Part shown: one piece after another, positions 42,296-54,660 of the stretch
Position numbering within the stretch: position 1 is the first letter of the stretch
How the letters are laid out: every line of letters begins with the position of its first letter
Assembly: GCA_963575645.1 (NCBI GenBank)
Contig: OY754464.1
Span: forward strand, 74,746,948-74,810,947
DNA length: 64,000 bases
DNA from: Xanthostigma xanthostigma
Lineage: Eukaryota; Arthropoda; Insecta; Raphidioptera; Raphidiidae
Direction of reading: 5' to 3'
Made by a program: the position numbers and the translations under genes
The notes under the pieces: generated by a model
The model's input: only the letters and a program-made list of their open reading frames with translations
What the model was told of the DNA's origin: nothing
The model's database searches: none

Positions 42296-43886
42296 AAAGT
42301 TAATAATTAAATAAATTGCTTGTAGACAATACTGGTATATAAACAGTATGTTCAATTTTAAAGTAGCTGCGAACAGGATACAACGGTTTCATTTTGTCTG
42401 GTTGCTATTTGCACAAAATATATTTTTCTCTTCTTTCAAACAAGAATATATGTAAGGGCATCATAAAATTTAATGTACTTGGTTACAGCCGTTTATGAAA
42501 TTGAAGTACACCCCTGTACAATAGGGTGTCTGTTATTTCCAAGTTGTTTTTTTTTACGGTCCGCCCCCCAATTTTTAGTTTTTGTCCTAAAAGGAGTATC
42601 AGACCAAAAAAAGCTCTTGATTTTGATATTAAACCGTGCCGAAATTATGATACATTTCCCATTTTTTTCTTTTTTTACGTTAATTCTTTTCTCCGAAATA
42701 AATGATCGTACAACAATGAACAATAAATATTTTTGTAGGCAATTAAATGCTCTACAAAAAAGGTCTCTTATGATTTTTCGATAAATTCACTCCGTCAAAA
42801 GTTATTCAAAGTTAAAATTAAAAAAAAAGAAAAAAATAGTAAAATATTTTTTTTGACCACGTTTTTTAAATGTGTCACTCACCAAATTTTGCCAGAAAAT
42901 TCCTTTTATACTCCTCTATACTCAAGATTTTTTGAAGTGGTGGAACAATATGAAAAAAAAAAATAAAAACTAATTTTCTTTCTATAGCTTTGCAATACAT
43001 ATTATGATCCGAAAGAATTTTTTTTTTAAATCAGTTCAGGCGTTTTTTTTACAAACTTCAAAATCTTAAAGGCCGCATGTTTCTGTATTTTTAACAGCCG
43101 CTGTTAATTTAACAGTGTACTAAATTAGACGGCGCAGTGTCACAAAACAAGAATTATGAACCAATGGAATTTGCAATAATATTATGCACAGTTTAGTACC
43201 GCGAAACAGAATGTAACTGGAAACAACTATTGTTTTGTCTAGTTTATGAAGTGTAGAGGTTAAGGAGAACCATCTCTGTGTTTGAAAAAGTGTCCATCAA
43301 AAAGCGTTGAATTATGGGACCGGCACTGTCGCAAAAGGGTAAATTTTAAAGCAAACGTATAGAGGGCAAAAATTATTACAATCGGATAGAAAAATAAACG
43401 AGAAAAGAAGAATTTCCGCTTTTCGAAAGTAAAACAAAAAATAAAAAAACAATATGATGTAAAATTCATTTTTGATTTAAGTGTCATTTTTAAACTTGCT
43501 ATTATGCATTTAGTAGTAAATAAACGATTATACTGATATGAATAAACTATAAAATGACTTAAAAATGTTAGTAAAAGCTAAAAAAAATTCAATCATTCCC
43601 GATACTATCTCACAACAGGTTTTTAGGTTATATTTATTAAATTATTTTGGACTACATAAACAGTTTAGATTTTATATACTGTAGTATTATAAACGACTCT
43701 AATCATTAAAAATACTAAATTTTCCAACTCAGCACACTTCAATTCGATTATAACTGTCATGGAGGATAAACAGCTGCTAAATTCATTTTATTCTCGGATG
43801 CAGCGCTAGCGCCATTTCGGATGATTTTCGAACTCTTATTTACAGCATTTAGAATTTAGATGGACACTTTTTCAACTTATCTCCCA
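42296..43886. other. Intergenic stretch, no feature recognised
   Basis: Overlapping short frames near 42473-42784 lack any domain. T- and A-rich tracts are frequent. No gene supported. Confidence 0.45.
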
Positions 43887-44496
43887 ATAGCGGTCCCGTC
43901 CGGTTTCACCCGGGTGTAAAAGAACGAATGGGGAAGGGAGGAACATGAGTACACATGTTCATCTTAGTTTACCGAGATGAATGTTGTGTCCAAATTTTAT
44001 GATGATCGGATTTACCGTTCAAAAGCTTTTGTCGATAAAAAGCATGTATTTATACTATTTAAACTAATAATTTTTTTTTAATAAATTAAACAAAATTAAA
44101 ATAAATTTAAAGCTAAACCTTAGAAGAAAGCAATGGAGAAAATATATAAAAAGTAAAAACATTTTCGCCCAACGTGGGGCTCGAACCCGCGACCCTGATA
44201 TTGACAGTCGCATGATCCACCTGAGGTTGTGTACTCACATTGCTAATATGAGTATATCTAGTTAGTGCATTTCACACGAATAGAAGCTTATTTTTGAGAT
44301 ACATTTTGCAACATTTTTCATTAAAGCTCCGCTCCTAATGGTCGTAGCGTAATATTATATAGCCTATAGCCTTCCTCGATAAATGGGCTATTCAACAAAA
44401 AACATTTTTTTCAATTTGAACCAGTAGTTCCTGAGATTAGCGCGTTCAAACAAACAAACAAACAAACTCCTCAGCTTTATATAATATTAGTATAGA
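43887..44496 (-). mobile_element. Non-autonomous Helitron (tRNA-Lys-bearing family), copy f
   Basis: Minus-strand start TCTATACTAATATTATATAA; the 3' hairpin is intact but the terminus reads CTAT instead of CTAG. The tRNA-like insert is partly deleted. Confidence 0.78.
44166..44226 (-). pseudogene. Truncated tRNA-Lys-like sequence inside Helitron copy f
   Basis: The T arm GCGGGTTCGAGCCCCAC and CTGTCAA loop remain, but the D arm is largely deleted. Confidence 0.65.
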
Positions 44497-45359
44497 TATA
44501 AGATATATTCCTCCTTACGTCTACCCTCCATAGTCTAGTTGCATATTATATGCTTCATACATGCATAATATTATGGGTATATTATATGGCAACAATGTAT
44601 TGTACGTCATAATAGTGGACTGATATAGAACATTCATAGTAATAGATCTGCAACACATAAATTATCGAGGACAATAAACTAATTGTCTGCGTCCGATACA
44701 TCATACGGCAATGGATACAGTTATCGTACAAAGGTACCTACCCCGATGCAAAACTGGTCGTATTCAGCGTCGCTATATATTAGGGTTTAAATTAATTAAT
44801 TATTGATAATGATTGTAATTCTTTATTTAGTGATTCAATATAATATAGTCGTACCTAGTTCAATGGAAGACAGTACGACAGTACTATCAAACTTCTGCAG
44901 TTTCTAAAACTCACAAACCTGGAAAACAAAATCTAAATCAGTAACCTTATTAATCTATATTACGCAAGTTATTATTAGGTTGTTACGAATGTTAAATTTA
45001 AAGATATTAAACATTGGGATTTGCCCTAAACTTTTTATTAATGTACGTTATTTAGTACATTATTCTTGATTATAATAATTATACGCGTATGTATGTGCGC
45101 ATACTGTTAGCCGAGACGCACGTTCGCTTGTAGTGTTGTTAATACTCTATAGCTGTCATTGTCGCTCGAACGTTTGCAGTTATCTGGGCGCGCTGCGTAT
45201 AGATGGCCATAGCTTAGTTCGCGTTTATTTAATTAATTAATAAAATCAAAACCGTCCGCGATGTATGCGATACGACATTCTTTGACCCTCGGACCGTTTT
45301 CAATGAAAAGATAGTCTTAGTCTTGTAAGGCCACTGTCATTTAGACATATACACTAGTA
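44497..45359. other. Intergenic stretch, no feature recognised
   Basis: No gene or repeat match supported. Confidence 0.5.
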
Positions 45360-45600
45360 AGGTATGATAGCTTGAACTCGTCTACCTGAAAACACACACA
45401 CCTACACTCTTATGCGAGTACCGTATGATAGTTCAATCGTCTACGGGAAAACATATGCACACATATGTCAGTAGGGGTCTGATAGTCTCAACTCGTCGAC
45501 CTCGAACGCATATGTACACACAATTCCACATGTGTAAGCCTCGTCTGATAGCCTGAATTCGTCGGCGAGATCTTACACATGCACACTTAATTAAGGCCCT
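45360..45600. repeat. Diverged about 60-bp tandem repeat, four units
   Basis: TATGATAGCTTGAACTCGTC, TATGATAGTTCAATCGTC, CTGATAGTCTCAACTCGTC and CTGATAGCCTGAATTCGTC follow at about 60-bp intervals, each trailed by an ACACAT-rich segment. Confidence 0.65.
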
Positions 45601-46375
45601 TCTGGCCACATATGAACGCATGGCCCGTGCCGTGATCGAGTCCTTCTGACCTGCCCCCTTTTGAACTGCCCCTTTAAAAAAATTACACAACGTAGGGAAA
45701 CGACCATTAGTCCTGCCCGTTGTTTATTGCCCTTTTGGCCACTGTCACGAACAGTATGTACGAACAGACCGAATGAGGTTATAACGTTATTTGCACAAAT
45801 TCAAGTATGGCTTGTATTAAAATTTAACAATCGATGTAATGACCAATTGTTTGCGTGTTATTTGAATGCGTTAAACAGTAATTGTTGGATAATATTAAAA
45901 ACGTCGGACCTAGATAAACTTTTCATGTTTGTTGTAGGCGTTTTATTCAACATAAATTGACCGTATCAATTTTGTATGTAAAGTTGACCAGACCGAGGAA
46001 AGATAGAAAAGGAGTGACCGATTTGTCATTACATAGTTAAAAATAATTTAAGGATACACTCTGGTATCGTCTGACCAGAACAAGCTACTTGAATATCTAT
46101 TTATATTACTTTTGTATTTTATTGTATTTTTGTATCAACGATATTTGTTTTATTTATGAAATTATACTAGTGGTTTAACTAACTCAACTTTTTAATTCAA
46201 AACCCAGCATAACCCCACAAAAACAACGTAACAAGGTATTATTATTACTTACATACCTTATTAATTACATAATATTTATAATATTTAATACTTACCTGTG
46301 CTGTATATGCAAGTAGTTGTATCTCAATATATAATATAGTATTTTATATCATTACATTATACAATATGTGTTATG
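45601..46375. other. Intergenic stretch, no feature recognised
   Basis: A 99-codon plus frame at 45661-45960 shows no known domain; not called. Confidence 0.4.
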
Positions 46376-46469
46376 GCCATTGTCCATATTCACCGAACGT
46401 AAGTAGTTATTTATTCGGTTCATTTGTTCTTCAGGTGGCTATTCCTTCAAATAAATAGCAATAATTCAA
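46376..46469. mobile_element. Fragment of the CCATATTCACCGAACG MITE family
   Basis: Carries TCCATATTCACCGAACGTAA and TATTCGGTTCATTTGTTC as in the full copies at 47602 and 51447, then stops where the hAT fragment begins. Confidence 0.65.
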
Positions 46470-46834
46470 TTATGACACACTGTAAGTGTAATAGTACTAA
46501 GCTTAACAGTGACTTAAACCATTCACATTGACGTCGTTGACAAAGATATAATATTGTAACAATAAACATTATTGTTTAGCTTTTATTATACTTTATAGTT
46601 TATCCGAAATGCGAATAATATAAGATCAGAATCATATTAAAATGAGCTCAGAGCTGAGTGTGTATTGTGCTGTGCAATGCTTCGTGACTCATGAGCATGG
46701 CATGATGACAGTTCACACCTCTGCAGTAGTGCGTACTGTCTAGTGTCGCTCCTTTGAACGACTCCCTCTGAGCGACTCTTTTTAGTGAGCGGAGCGCACG
46801 GAGCCAGCTCCCAATAAAGAGTCATGTGGACACA
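46470..46834. mobile_element. 3' part of the hAT-type element of 19744-20788
   Basis: Collinear with 19965-20050 and 20531-20788, ending GGACACATCAGTA. It lacks the nested insertion and so gives the empty site. Confidence 0.8.
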
Positions 46835-47601
46835 TCAGTAATACTTACAATATAGGACACCGAATGAAATATAATAGAGTTGGATTCGTGATTTTCCTCG
46901 AGTTTTTTCGAAAAAACATAGCCATAACTATTTAGCAAGTAAAGAAAATTAATTTTGAATGATAGACAGACAGTCCGTAGTTAAGGTTAACGTGACATAG
47001 TTGACTATAAAATAGCATTCATTCCTTATGACAATATGTGAGTTTCAACTGTTTCTGACAATAGACATCAACTGGTACGAGTTATACTAACGTAAACCGC
47101 AATAAAATTCGACGCTTCTGAAGCGCAAGAACTTAAAATATTATAGATTATAGGTATTTTCACACATTCTATTTCGATATATTTTTTACATTCTCTTCGC
47201 GCGCCTATCGCGATCCTTGTAAGATAGGTATACTGCTAGAATATTGATCGAATTGCTCGGAATATTGTAAGCAACTTCGTGATAGAAAAGAGAACCAATC
47301 AGGAGCTCAAAAGTGGCTGTCTACATGGGGAAACACAGCAACATCACTCTTGTGTTCTCTTTTTTCTCTTTTAGATAATAATAATAACTTCTTCAAGTAA
47401 ATATTTACTTGAAGAGTTCTATTCAGACGTTAATCAAAGATTTTAATAATAATAACCTTACGAATCTAATAAATTTTAATAATACCACAATATCACACAA
47501 GTAGTAAAATATACAAGGTGTTCTAGCCGCTTAAAGTAAGAAGCGTCTAAATTTGTTCTACACACAATATTAATTAATACTGTGCGTGCAAAAAACACAT
47601 A
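46835..47601. other. Intergenic stretch; short fold-back fragment near 47395-47450
   Basis: GAAGAGTTCTATTCAGACGTTAATC (split here: GAAGAGTTCTATTC then AGACGTTAATC) resembles the arm ends at 48339 and 61661. No gene. Confidence 0.5.
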
Positions 47602-48160
47602 GCCATATTCAGCGAACGGAAGTAGTTATTTATTCGGTTCATTTGTTCTGCAGGTAGCTATTCCTCCGAATAAATAACGAAAATTAAATTCACCAAAAAT
47701 AATTATGTTTCTATTCTGTCTTACTACCAGGGTTTAAATATTTATTCGCCTAATAAAGAATAATGGCCGCCACATTGATCATAATACCTAACCTATAAAC
47801 GTGGAGTATTATATCTACAGCTTGCGCTAGTGACTTTATTTATGTGTTGCTTATTAGCTTTTTGTGAAGTGTATAACGGTAAAACATCGAAGTTAGTGGA
47901 AGGTTTGTGTGCAATTGGATTAGGATAAAACATTATTATTTTGTGAAACTTTTTTTGACGTTTACACTAACGCCATCGGTCGGATTTTTGGGTGAACGTC
48001 AAAATATTCAACAAAAAGAGCAAGAAGTATAGTTTAGTTTATATTATTCTTTAACTAACCTTTCTACCTGATATTTGCTTGGTGAATTGAAAGTATATTT
48101 TACTTAAATTTGTTCCAAGACTAGTAACTTCTATCTTTAATAGTGTTCGGTGAATATGGG
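47602..48160. mobile_element. MITE with CCATATTCACCGAAC termini, TA target
   Basis: Ends GCCATATTCAGCGAACG and, inverted, CCCATATTCACCGAACA, with TA at 47600-47601 and 48161-48162. A second, inverted full copy is at 51447-51979. The interior contains GACGTTTACACTAACGCCAT and no protein. Confidence 0.8.
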
Positions 48161-48224
48161 TATGAATCACTCTGATTGATCAAATTGAAACGTGCATAGA
48201 TGAAAACATCTTCAAGTACTTAGA

Positions 48225-48352
48225 TCAATAATTCAATAAATAAAATTATCAACCAATTTTTCAGACAAATATATTAACAAAAATAATAATTAATACATTG
48301 ACGTTTCGGTCTGAAAAATTGGTCGATAATTTTATTTATTGAAGAATTCTAA
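48225..48352. repeat. Small fold-back element of the ATCGACCAATTTTTCAG family
   Basis: AATAAATAAAATTATCAACC at the left pairs with GGTCGATAATTTTATTTATT at the right, with ACGTTTCGGTCTG between. A larger relative is at 61388-61670. Confidence 0.7.
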
Positions 48353-49319
48353 TCAGACGTTAATCAAAGATTTAGATCAATATTTTTTGACAAATTTTAT
48401 TAAAAAGCCAAGTTATAATCCAAAGCATACACAAAGCAAGCGTCACGCGCTGTCATCTAACGAAATACTAGCAAATAAATTTCGCCTTCAACCAAAGCCA
48501 TGTTTAATCCAACGCGCACAAACGTAACGCGCTCCCATAAAAGTGTCGCGTAAATTGCGCGGTTTTACTCCCAACCAAACGCGCTATTTGTCAGTAATCA
48601 TCAAATTATAATTTTGGAACCTGTTCCGATCGTCAAAATAGTGCAAGGCAATGATACCACTTTAGCGGTTGCGCATTTGTAGCGTGTGTACATAATCATT
48701 TCCTATTATGTTAAAAAGTAGGTGCTTTGCATGCGCAGTTTCCTTCCCCAGGCCACATTGTTGCTTCCGGTCGCCTGCGTCGCGGCGACGCAATGTTTAG
48801 TTGCGCGGAAAACGGATGCCTGTGTGGCCATTTACTTCTTTTTATTGCCTACCGTCTTATTATTCAGATTTCGTTACTATTGCGCGCATGTATGATATAC
48901 TGGCTTATATTATGATATGCTTATTTCACTTTATTGTTTTATATAAAGAAAAACATTATTGCTACTTATATATATTCTGCTCAGCCCTTTTTTGTTATTC
49001 AAAAATAAATTGGCTCGTTGAAAGTGAGTGTTTCTCTTTCTTATACCCAAATCATAAATTCCTATTCCAGAAATGGACTATAATATTCTTCTCGATTCCT
49101 ATTTGCTTGCCAAAATAGTTTTGTGTTTGGTGAAGTAAAACTAATACGGTCGACTGTGAGTTCATTTCTTTAAAAAGGAATAAAAAAACAAATTTATTTA
49201 AGTGGACATAAAGATAACTTTTGAAGAGGTTTACAGCTCATATTTTCTTAAATTGGTTTTATTTCTATAATTTGCTTAATAACTTTCCCTTTCTCTTTGC
49301 CTACTTTGGCCGACTATAG
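48353..49319. other. Intergenic stretch, no feature recognised
   Basis: A GC-rich patch at 48755-48800 (GCGTCGCGGCGACGC) is a short palindrome. No gene is supported. Confidence 0.45.
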
Positions 49320-49394
49320 CAGGGGTCGGCAACCTGCGACTCGCTAACCGAATGCGGCTCTCCAGTTCCATACGCAATAATAATTATTTTATTA
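49320..49394. mobile_element. Fragment of the CAGGGGTCGGCAACC hAT MITE
   Basis: One terminus and about 75 bp match the MITE at 6400-6743, up to the point where the Helitron at 49395 begins. Confidence 0.8.
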
Positions 49395-49865
49395 CTAGCG
49401 TGACCTGTGAGAATTATTCGCACTAGATAAGTATAATAATTATCACTTTACAAAATTATTTTTTAAATATGATTGCAGGTATTCAATTCGTTTCTAATTT
49501 TGCACACTGCTTATAACGTTCTTCTTTTTGTTGTAAAAGAAATATTTTACTAAAATTGTCATACAGAGGCGCAAGTAGCAAAAGCGTTGTTCAGCGTTGC
49601 CCGTCAGATGGCAGTATGCAGTATTTACAATATGAAGGTCAGATGACAGATCGAAGTGTTAACGTTACGTCGTCAGATGGCAGACGTTGTTCAGAGTTTA
49701 ATTAATTTAATTAATTTACAAAAACAATAGCAATAATAAATTTTTTAGTTGTCGATGTCAGTAGAGCAAGCAATTATCTGTAAAATGATATATAATTTAT
49801 GTGGAGAAATTGAGTGGTTTTTTCTAAAAAGGGAGGCAAACATCTTAAACCTATAAGTTTTTCTC
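49395..49865 (-). mobile_element. Helitron family 2, copy 2, inserted in a hAT MITE
   Basis: Minus-strand 3' end: GTGCGAATAATTCTCAC hairpin, AGGTCACG, CTAG, then T. The T belongs to the MITE sequence TAATAAAATAATTATT. Inverted paralogue of 14680-15252. Confidence 0.75.
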
Positions 49866-50200
49866 CGTTGCTAAAGGACAATTTGGGGTTTGATATGAAT
49901 GAGTTTAACGTCACATTACGCTACAAACGTCATTGGCACTTTCCAAAACTTATTTTTGTCTCCTCTATTTAAGTTATAGATATAAACAAAGGATCAAAAT
50001 GGCTTCATAAAATTTAAAATTTTGGTAATTTAAAAAAAAAATACAAAATACTCTACCATCCTTCATCTACTTAATAAAATAAATAATATTTCTATAGTTT
50101 TCAGATAAAATTATGTTTGACACGATATTTAAGTCCTAATGAAGCTACCTTGAAATGCACGTATATGGTAAAACACTGTACCAATATTATTTTATATCTA
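49866..50200. other. Intergenic stretch, no feature recognised
   Basis: No gene. The other half of the interrupted hAT MITE is not found here. Confidence 0.45.
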
Positions 50201-50711
50201 CAGCATGATTTTTAAATTGATTCTTCCTTTTCAACAGCGTGTAGAAATCAAATAGACGAACAAATACTTTAAGTAACTTTTTTATCAAAACTCAAAAATA
50301 AAAGAGAAACAGCCTTTCAAAGTTTTATAAAATTTTATTTAATTAATTCAAAAGCCCGGTTAACACACGCGAAGAAATAATAGCACGAACCGGAAATGCA
50401 TCCCAAATAATTCGCGGAAGGCCCTTATCGCTACTACAAGCATGTCCAGAAAGCATGGCTACGACGCACGCATCTTTGTGTCCAACAAAACGGGGACAAC
50501 TTCGAACAATTTCTGTGAACACTTGATAATGACATAACATATTTCCATAGTGACATAACATAACGCCAGGACCGACCTCAAAATTTGATAAAATTTAATA
50601 AGACTTTGAAAGCCCGTTCTTCCTTCATTTTTGGGTTTTGATAATAAAGTTACTTGAAATATTTATTCTACGCGCTGTTAAAAATTAAGAATCAACTTAA
50701 AAATCATCCTG
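50201..50711. mobile_element. TIR element (TA-target type), copy 2, without nested MITEs
   Basis: Ends CAGCATGATTTTTAAATTGA and, inverted, CAGGATGATTTTTAAGTTGA. It is the inverted paralogue of 5592-6793 and lacks both insertions found there. Confidence 0.75.
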
Positions 50712-51446
50712 TGCAGTGAATTTCAGTCAGACGCTTTATTTGATTACATTTGGTAGCTATGGAAATCATTAACAAATTACGGAAAATCGTTCCACTTAAA
50801 ATGCAACATACACTGAAAAGAACGTACTTTACAAATAAAATCACGGCTGCACAATATTCTAAAGAGTTATAAAAATTTTTTACAACAGATTTAACCATCT
50901 GTGGATAAACGTTGCGGAAACTTGCATTAATGTTCTATTTTTCCAATTCATAACTAAATACCATTGTTTTCATAAAACATTAATATGAAAAATCAATGAA
51001 AGACAAGTCTGGAACTACAGGACCAATCCAAAATATTAACATTGGTGCGCCCTTACACTCATTTTCAATATAAATTTTGTGTGTGAGTGTAACAAAGAAT
51101 AGATTGTATTTGGATTATTTAAAAAGATTAAAGAAAAAGGAATTTTTCTCTGTAAAATTTATTACAAAATGTACCTACACGATGTTTTTTGTAAAAACAA
51201 ACAGATTATAAACTCGGTTTCTTGGCAACGTTTGGAAAAAGATTGAATACAGAACGTTAAACAATTTGAATTGAATGTTTTCTCTGAATACTCAAGGTTG
51301 ACCAAACACTTTTTTTAGTTATAATTTATTAACATAAAAAAATGATGAGTTACTTCTAACGGGCAAAAATCTCACGCTTCTCATTTTTTTTTTGTTTAAT
51401 AATTTGTAATAATAAAATTTTATCACCGAAATAACATTTTGCTAAT
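50712..51446. other. Intergenic stretch, no feature recognised
   Basis: No gene or structure supported. Confidence 0.5.
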
Positions 51447-51979
51447 GCCCATATTCACCGAGCACTATTAAAGATAGAAGTCATTAATTCTAGAACAAAT
51501 TTATTCGTTAGACTAAAATTTACTTTCAATTCACCAAGCAAATTATCACGTAGAAAAGTTAGTTAAAGAATAAATATACACTACACTATACTCCTTGTTC
51601 TTTCTCTTAATATTTTGAAGTTCACTCAAAAATCCGACCGATGGCGTTAAATGTTAAAAAAAGTTTCACAAAATAAGAATATTTTACACAAAACTTCCAC
51701 TAACTTCCACTAACTGTAATGATTCACAACTATACACTTCACAAAAGGTTAATAAATAAATGCACAAGAGCAAACCGTAGATATAATACTCCACATTTAT
51801 AGGTTAGGTATGTAGCCATGTGGCTATCAGGCGAATAAATATTCATATCCTGGAAGTAAGACAGAATAGATTTATACCTGCAGTTGGTGAATTGACTTAT
51901 CGTTATTTATTCGGAGGAATAGTTACCTTAAGAACAAATGAACCGAATAAGTAGCTACTTACGTTCGGTGAATATGGCC
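51447..51979. mobile_element. MITE with CCATATTCACCGAAC termini, second full copy (inverted)
   Basis: Ends GCCCATATTCACCGAGCAC and, inverted, GGCCATATTCACCGAACG. The interior matches 47602-48160 read on the other strand, including TCCGACCGATGGCGTTA. Confidence 0.8.
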
Positions 51980-51988
51980 ATAAAATTA

Positions 51989-52344
51989 TCCATACTAATA
52001 TATTATAAAGCTGAAGAGTTTATTTGTTTGTTTGGTTGAATGCGTTAATCTCAAGAACTACTGGTTCGAAATGAATTTTTTTTTTGTTGGATAGCACATT
52101 TATCGAGAAAGGCTATAGGCTATATAATATCACGCTACGACGATTAGGAGCGGAGCATCAATGAAAAATGTTACAAAATATAACTCAAAATTTGTCTGTC
52201 CGACAAAAACTTTTGAACAGAAACTCCGATCATCATGAAATTTGGACACAACATTCATCTCGGTAAACTAAGATGAATGTGCGTACTTATGTCCTTCCCC
52301 CATTCGTTCTTTTGCACCCGGGTGAAACCGGGCGGGATCGCTAG
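51989..52344 (+). mobile_element. Non-autonomous Helitron, copy g (internally deleted, no tRNA-like part)
   Basis: Starts TCCATACTAATATATTATAA and ends ACCCGGGTGAAACCGGGCGG then CTAG and T. The middle, including the tRNA-like segment, is deleted between about 52190 and 52200. Confidence 0.8.
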
Positions 52345-52432
52345 TGAGTAATAATTATGTTTGATCCTATCCACAAGTTCTGCCTCGCAATGTCTTATCG
52401 GGGGCACTGCTCTATGCAGAAAAAGGGCTCAC

Positions 52433-52433
52433 T

Positions 52434-52465
<32 letters not shown>
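52433..52465. repeat. (GATA)n microsatellite, tail of the LINE remnant
   Basis: Eight or so GATA units lie at the 3' side of the minus-strand LINE remnant, as is usual for Jockey/CR1-like tails. Confidence 0.85.
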
Positions 52466-53315
52466 TTCATTTATTTGCATTTCCAAAATAAAAGGGTGCA
52501 ATACGTCAATACAATATTATATAATAACATTCAATAAAATGATTATTAAAAAGTAACATTCGAATCGTACGGACAACTGTTTATTAATAATGTTCTGACT
52601 TTTCTTTTAAAAACGTCTAGATTCTGTATATCTTTGATCTCAGGAGGTAGCGTGTTATAATAATCTGCACCTTTACAAAGTGGGCTGTTGCTATATCTTG
52701 TAGTTCTTTATCGACCGATGTAAATATTATTATTATTACGGATATTATGATTGTGTATGTCTGATATATCAGATTTAGACTATTCAGATTTTGTTTAATA
52801 TATACAATGAGATCAAAGATATACAGCGCGTAAAATGTCAAAATTTTTTTATCAATAAACAATTGCACGATTGTCGTTTGTTCAAATTAAAAATTAGTCG
52901 AAGAATTCTCTTCTGACATCTAAAAATTCGGATGATTCCGATGCGTGCCCCCAAATAACAACACAATATTTCATGGCGCTGTAGTCAAACGAGTAGTACA
53001 CAGACATCAAATCATCACTATCAAAGATATGACTTAATGATTTAATACGGTAGCACACTGTGTTGAGTCTTTTGCAAACACCTTCAATTTGAATAGTCCA
53101 TTTTAATCCCGAGTCAATGGAAATACCTAAGAATTTCGAACTGAGCAGATATGTCATTATTCTGATGAGAGATATTGAAGTTGGAAATATCGCAATTTTG
53201 TCTATCAAAAACAATAGGTAATTAGTTTTACTTAAATTGACTATTAGATGATTTTTTTCACACCAAGCGATAAATTCTTCTAGGACGACTTGAATGCTGT
53301 CTGTACTGTTGGATT
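52466..53315 (-). pseudogene. LINE ORF2 C-terminal remnant (reverse transcriptase end), Jockey/CR1-like
   Basis: Minus-strand translation from about 53313 reads SIQVVLEEFIAWCEKNHLIV then NLSKTNYLLFL, and further KFLGISIDSGLKWTIQIEGV, CKRLNTVCYRIKSL and MKYCVVIWGHASESS. This is the order found after the reverse transcriptase catalytic core in non-LTR retrotransposons (thumb region). A stop at about 52894 and a frame change follow. The next block (KKILTFYALYIFDLIVYIKQ) corresponds to the usual following segment. The catalytic YADD-type core is missing, so it is a dead 5'-truncated copy. Confidence 0.85.
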
Positions 53316-53604
53316 TTTAAAAGAAGACCGGTCTATGGAGTGTAGTCCTATGACCTTATTGCAGAAGAGCGCACATGTATTTTATATTAGTAAAAGGTAA
53401 AGATCCTGGAACCGCTTCTATGCAATAAGGGAGTCCAGTCGACCAAACGTGTCGCAATTGTCGTATCGCGATAATTGTACTATTGCCATAGCTGTACGAC
53501 TACACAGCGACACTTGCTAACAGTACAAAAAAATCATACACCAGACAGTACATAGGTGTGCGTTCACGGACTAAGTTGAGGGGTGTTGTCTGAATATCAT
53601 CAAA
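53316..53604. other. Intergenic stretch upstream of a transposase fragment
   Basis: No feature recognised. Confidence 0.45.
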
Positions 53605-53763
53605 ATGGAAAGTAAAAAGGGAAAAACAGTTAGAAATGGCGCAAGGGAGCTCATAGCGAATGTAATTAAAATGTGCGAATTAGAGGCTCAAAATAATGCC
53701 TTAAAATTTAAAGCTATACATTGTTTGCATGCCTTGCTATGCGCCGCCTATGAATTCCGATAA
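53605..53763 (+). pseudogene. N-terminal fragment of a DDE transposase-like protein
   Basis: A 52-codon frame opens with MESKKGKTVRNGARELIANV and continues IKMCELEAQNNALKF. The ARELIANV(I/Y)..M...EA pattern is the start of a transposase-related protein family common in insect genomes (recalled, not searched). The match ends after about 36 residues and a stop comes at 53761, so only a first exon or broken fragment remains. The exact superfamily is uncertain. Confidence 0.45.
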
Positions 53764-54008
53764 TTTGGGAACACATCAACGACTTCTTGCCCTTTCCCCA
53801 CCGGTCTTCTTTCGCCGATCGCACAGTAAGTTCCTTGGTATCTTTGGCTGATAATATCACCGATGCTAAATAAGAACATTACTTTAGTCTGTCTTGGGCA
53901 GCCCTTATGTTGCTCCAGCAACACCACACGCGCGGAATCTGTGAACCAGTTGCTTGTTTTCAATTCTTGCGCACGAACAGACACAGATTTCATTCCAGTG
54001 ACTGTCAC
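53748..54008 (-). CDS. Unrecognised 86-codon frame
   Basis: The minus-strand frame has protein-like composition (SQRYQGTYCAIGERR, GKGQEVVDVFPNYRNS) and is denser in GC than its surroundings. I recognise no domain and no clear splice partner. It overlaps the end of the transposase fragment on the other strand. It may be a fragment of a transposon or of an unannotated exon. Confidence 0.2.
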   Translation of the reverse strand: MTVTGMKSVSVRAQELKTSNWFTDSARVVLLEQHKGCPRQTKVMFLFSIGDIISQRYQGTYCAIGERRPVGKGQEVVDVFPNYRNS

Positions 54009-54502
54009 TGAATTGACGTAGTGTCGTATTACACTGAACGATAAGTATTTAAAACGATCGATATTTTATTCCCCTGCCAGACGATTGAAAAAAAAAATGT
54101 ATCCACATTCCTTGCATGTATGAAAGTTTTTCATTTGTTTTTAAACTATGCAACGTCCAAAATTTCTACGAAGTGTTGATACTTTGTTGATTTTCATACG
54201 CAATAGGTATGATAACAGATTTTGAAATCCAGTTCTACAAAGTAACCGTGTAGATACTATTTCCGAAAAAAAAATTTTATCTTTCTATTTTGTAGTAATC
54301 GCGAAATCGCTTGTGACGTCACGTCTCAGTGACAACTGACATTATATGTTGTATTTATGGGTGTAGAGCTGTCGTGCAGAGGTATTTCGTAGAAAGTTAT
54401 GTGAATTTACTTAATGATAGGATTTATATTAAGTATTTTCCTAAAAGTAGAGTAGTATAAATATTATGGCTTTTTTTAGTTTCAAGATAACTAACCTCAA
54501 AA
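54009..54502. other. Intergenic stretch, no feature recognised
   Basis: Contains GTGACGTCACGTCTCAGTGA at 54313; no gene. Confidence 0.45.
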
Positions 54503-54660
54503 ATAGATAGATAGATACTTTATTTACATTTTACCAAAATTGGTATATAAAAAGGATTTGATAAAACTTTTAACATCATTATATGCATTTTGTATTACAA
54601 TTGTTTTTAAACTATTCTTAAAATTTTAATATGGTAAAATATTATGTGTTATAAAATATC
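54503..54660 (-). pseudogene. Probable LINE 3'-end fragment
   Basis: ATAGATAGATAGATACTTTA followed by TTTACATTTTACC looks like the inverted 3' untranslated end and tail of a Jockey/CR1-like LINE. Confidence 0.5.

Noticed and set aside
42473..42784. A 103-codon frame rich in Phe and Leu
   Set aside because: Poly-T tracts give such frames by chance; another frame overlaps it on the opposite strand and neither has a domain.
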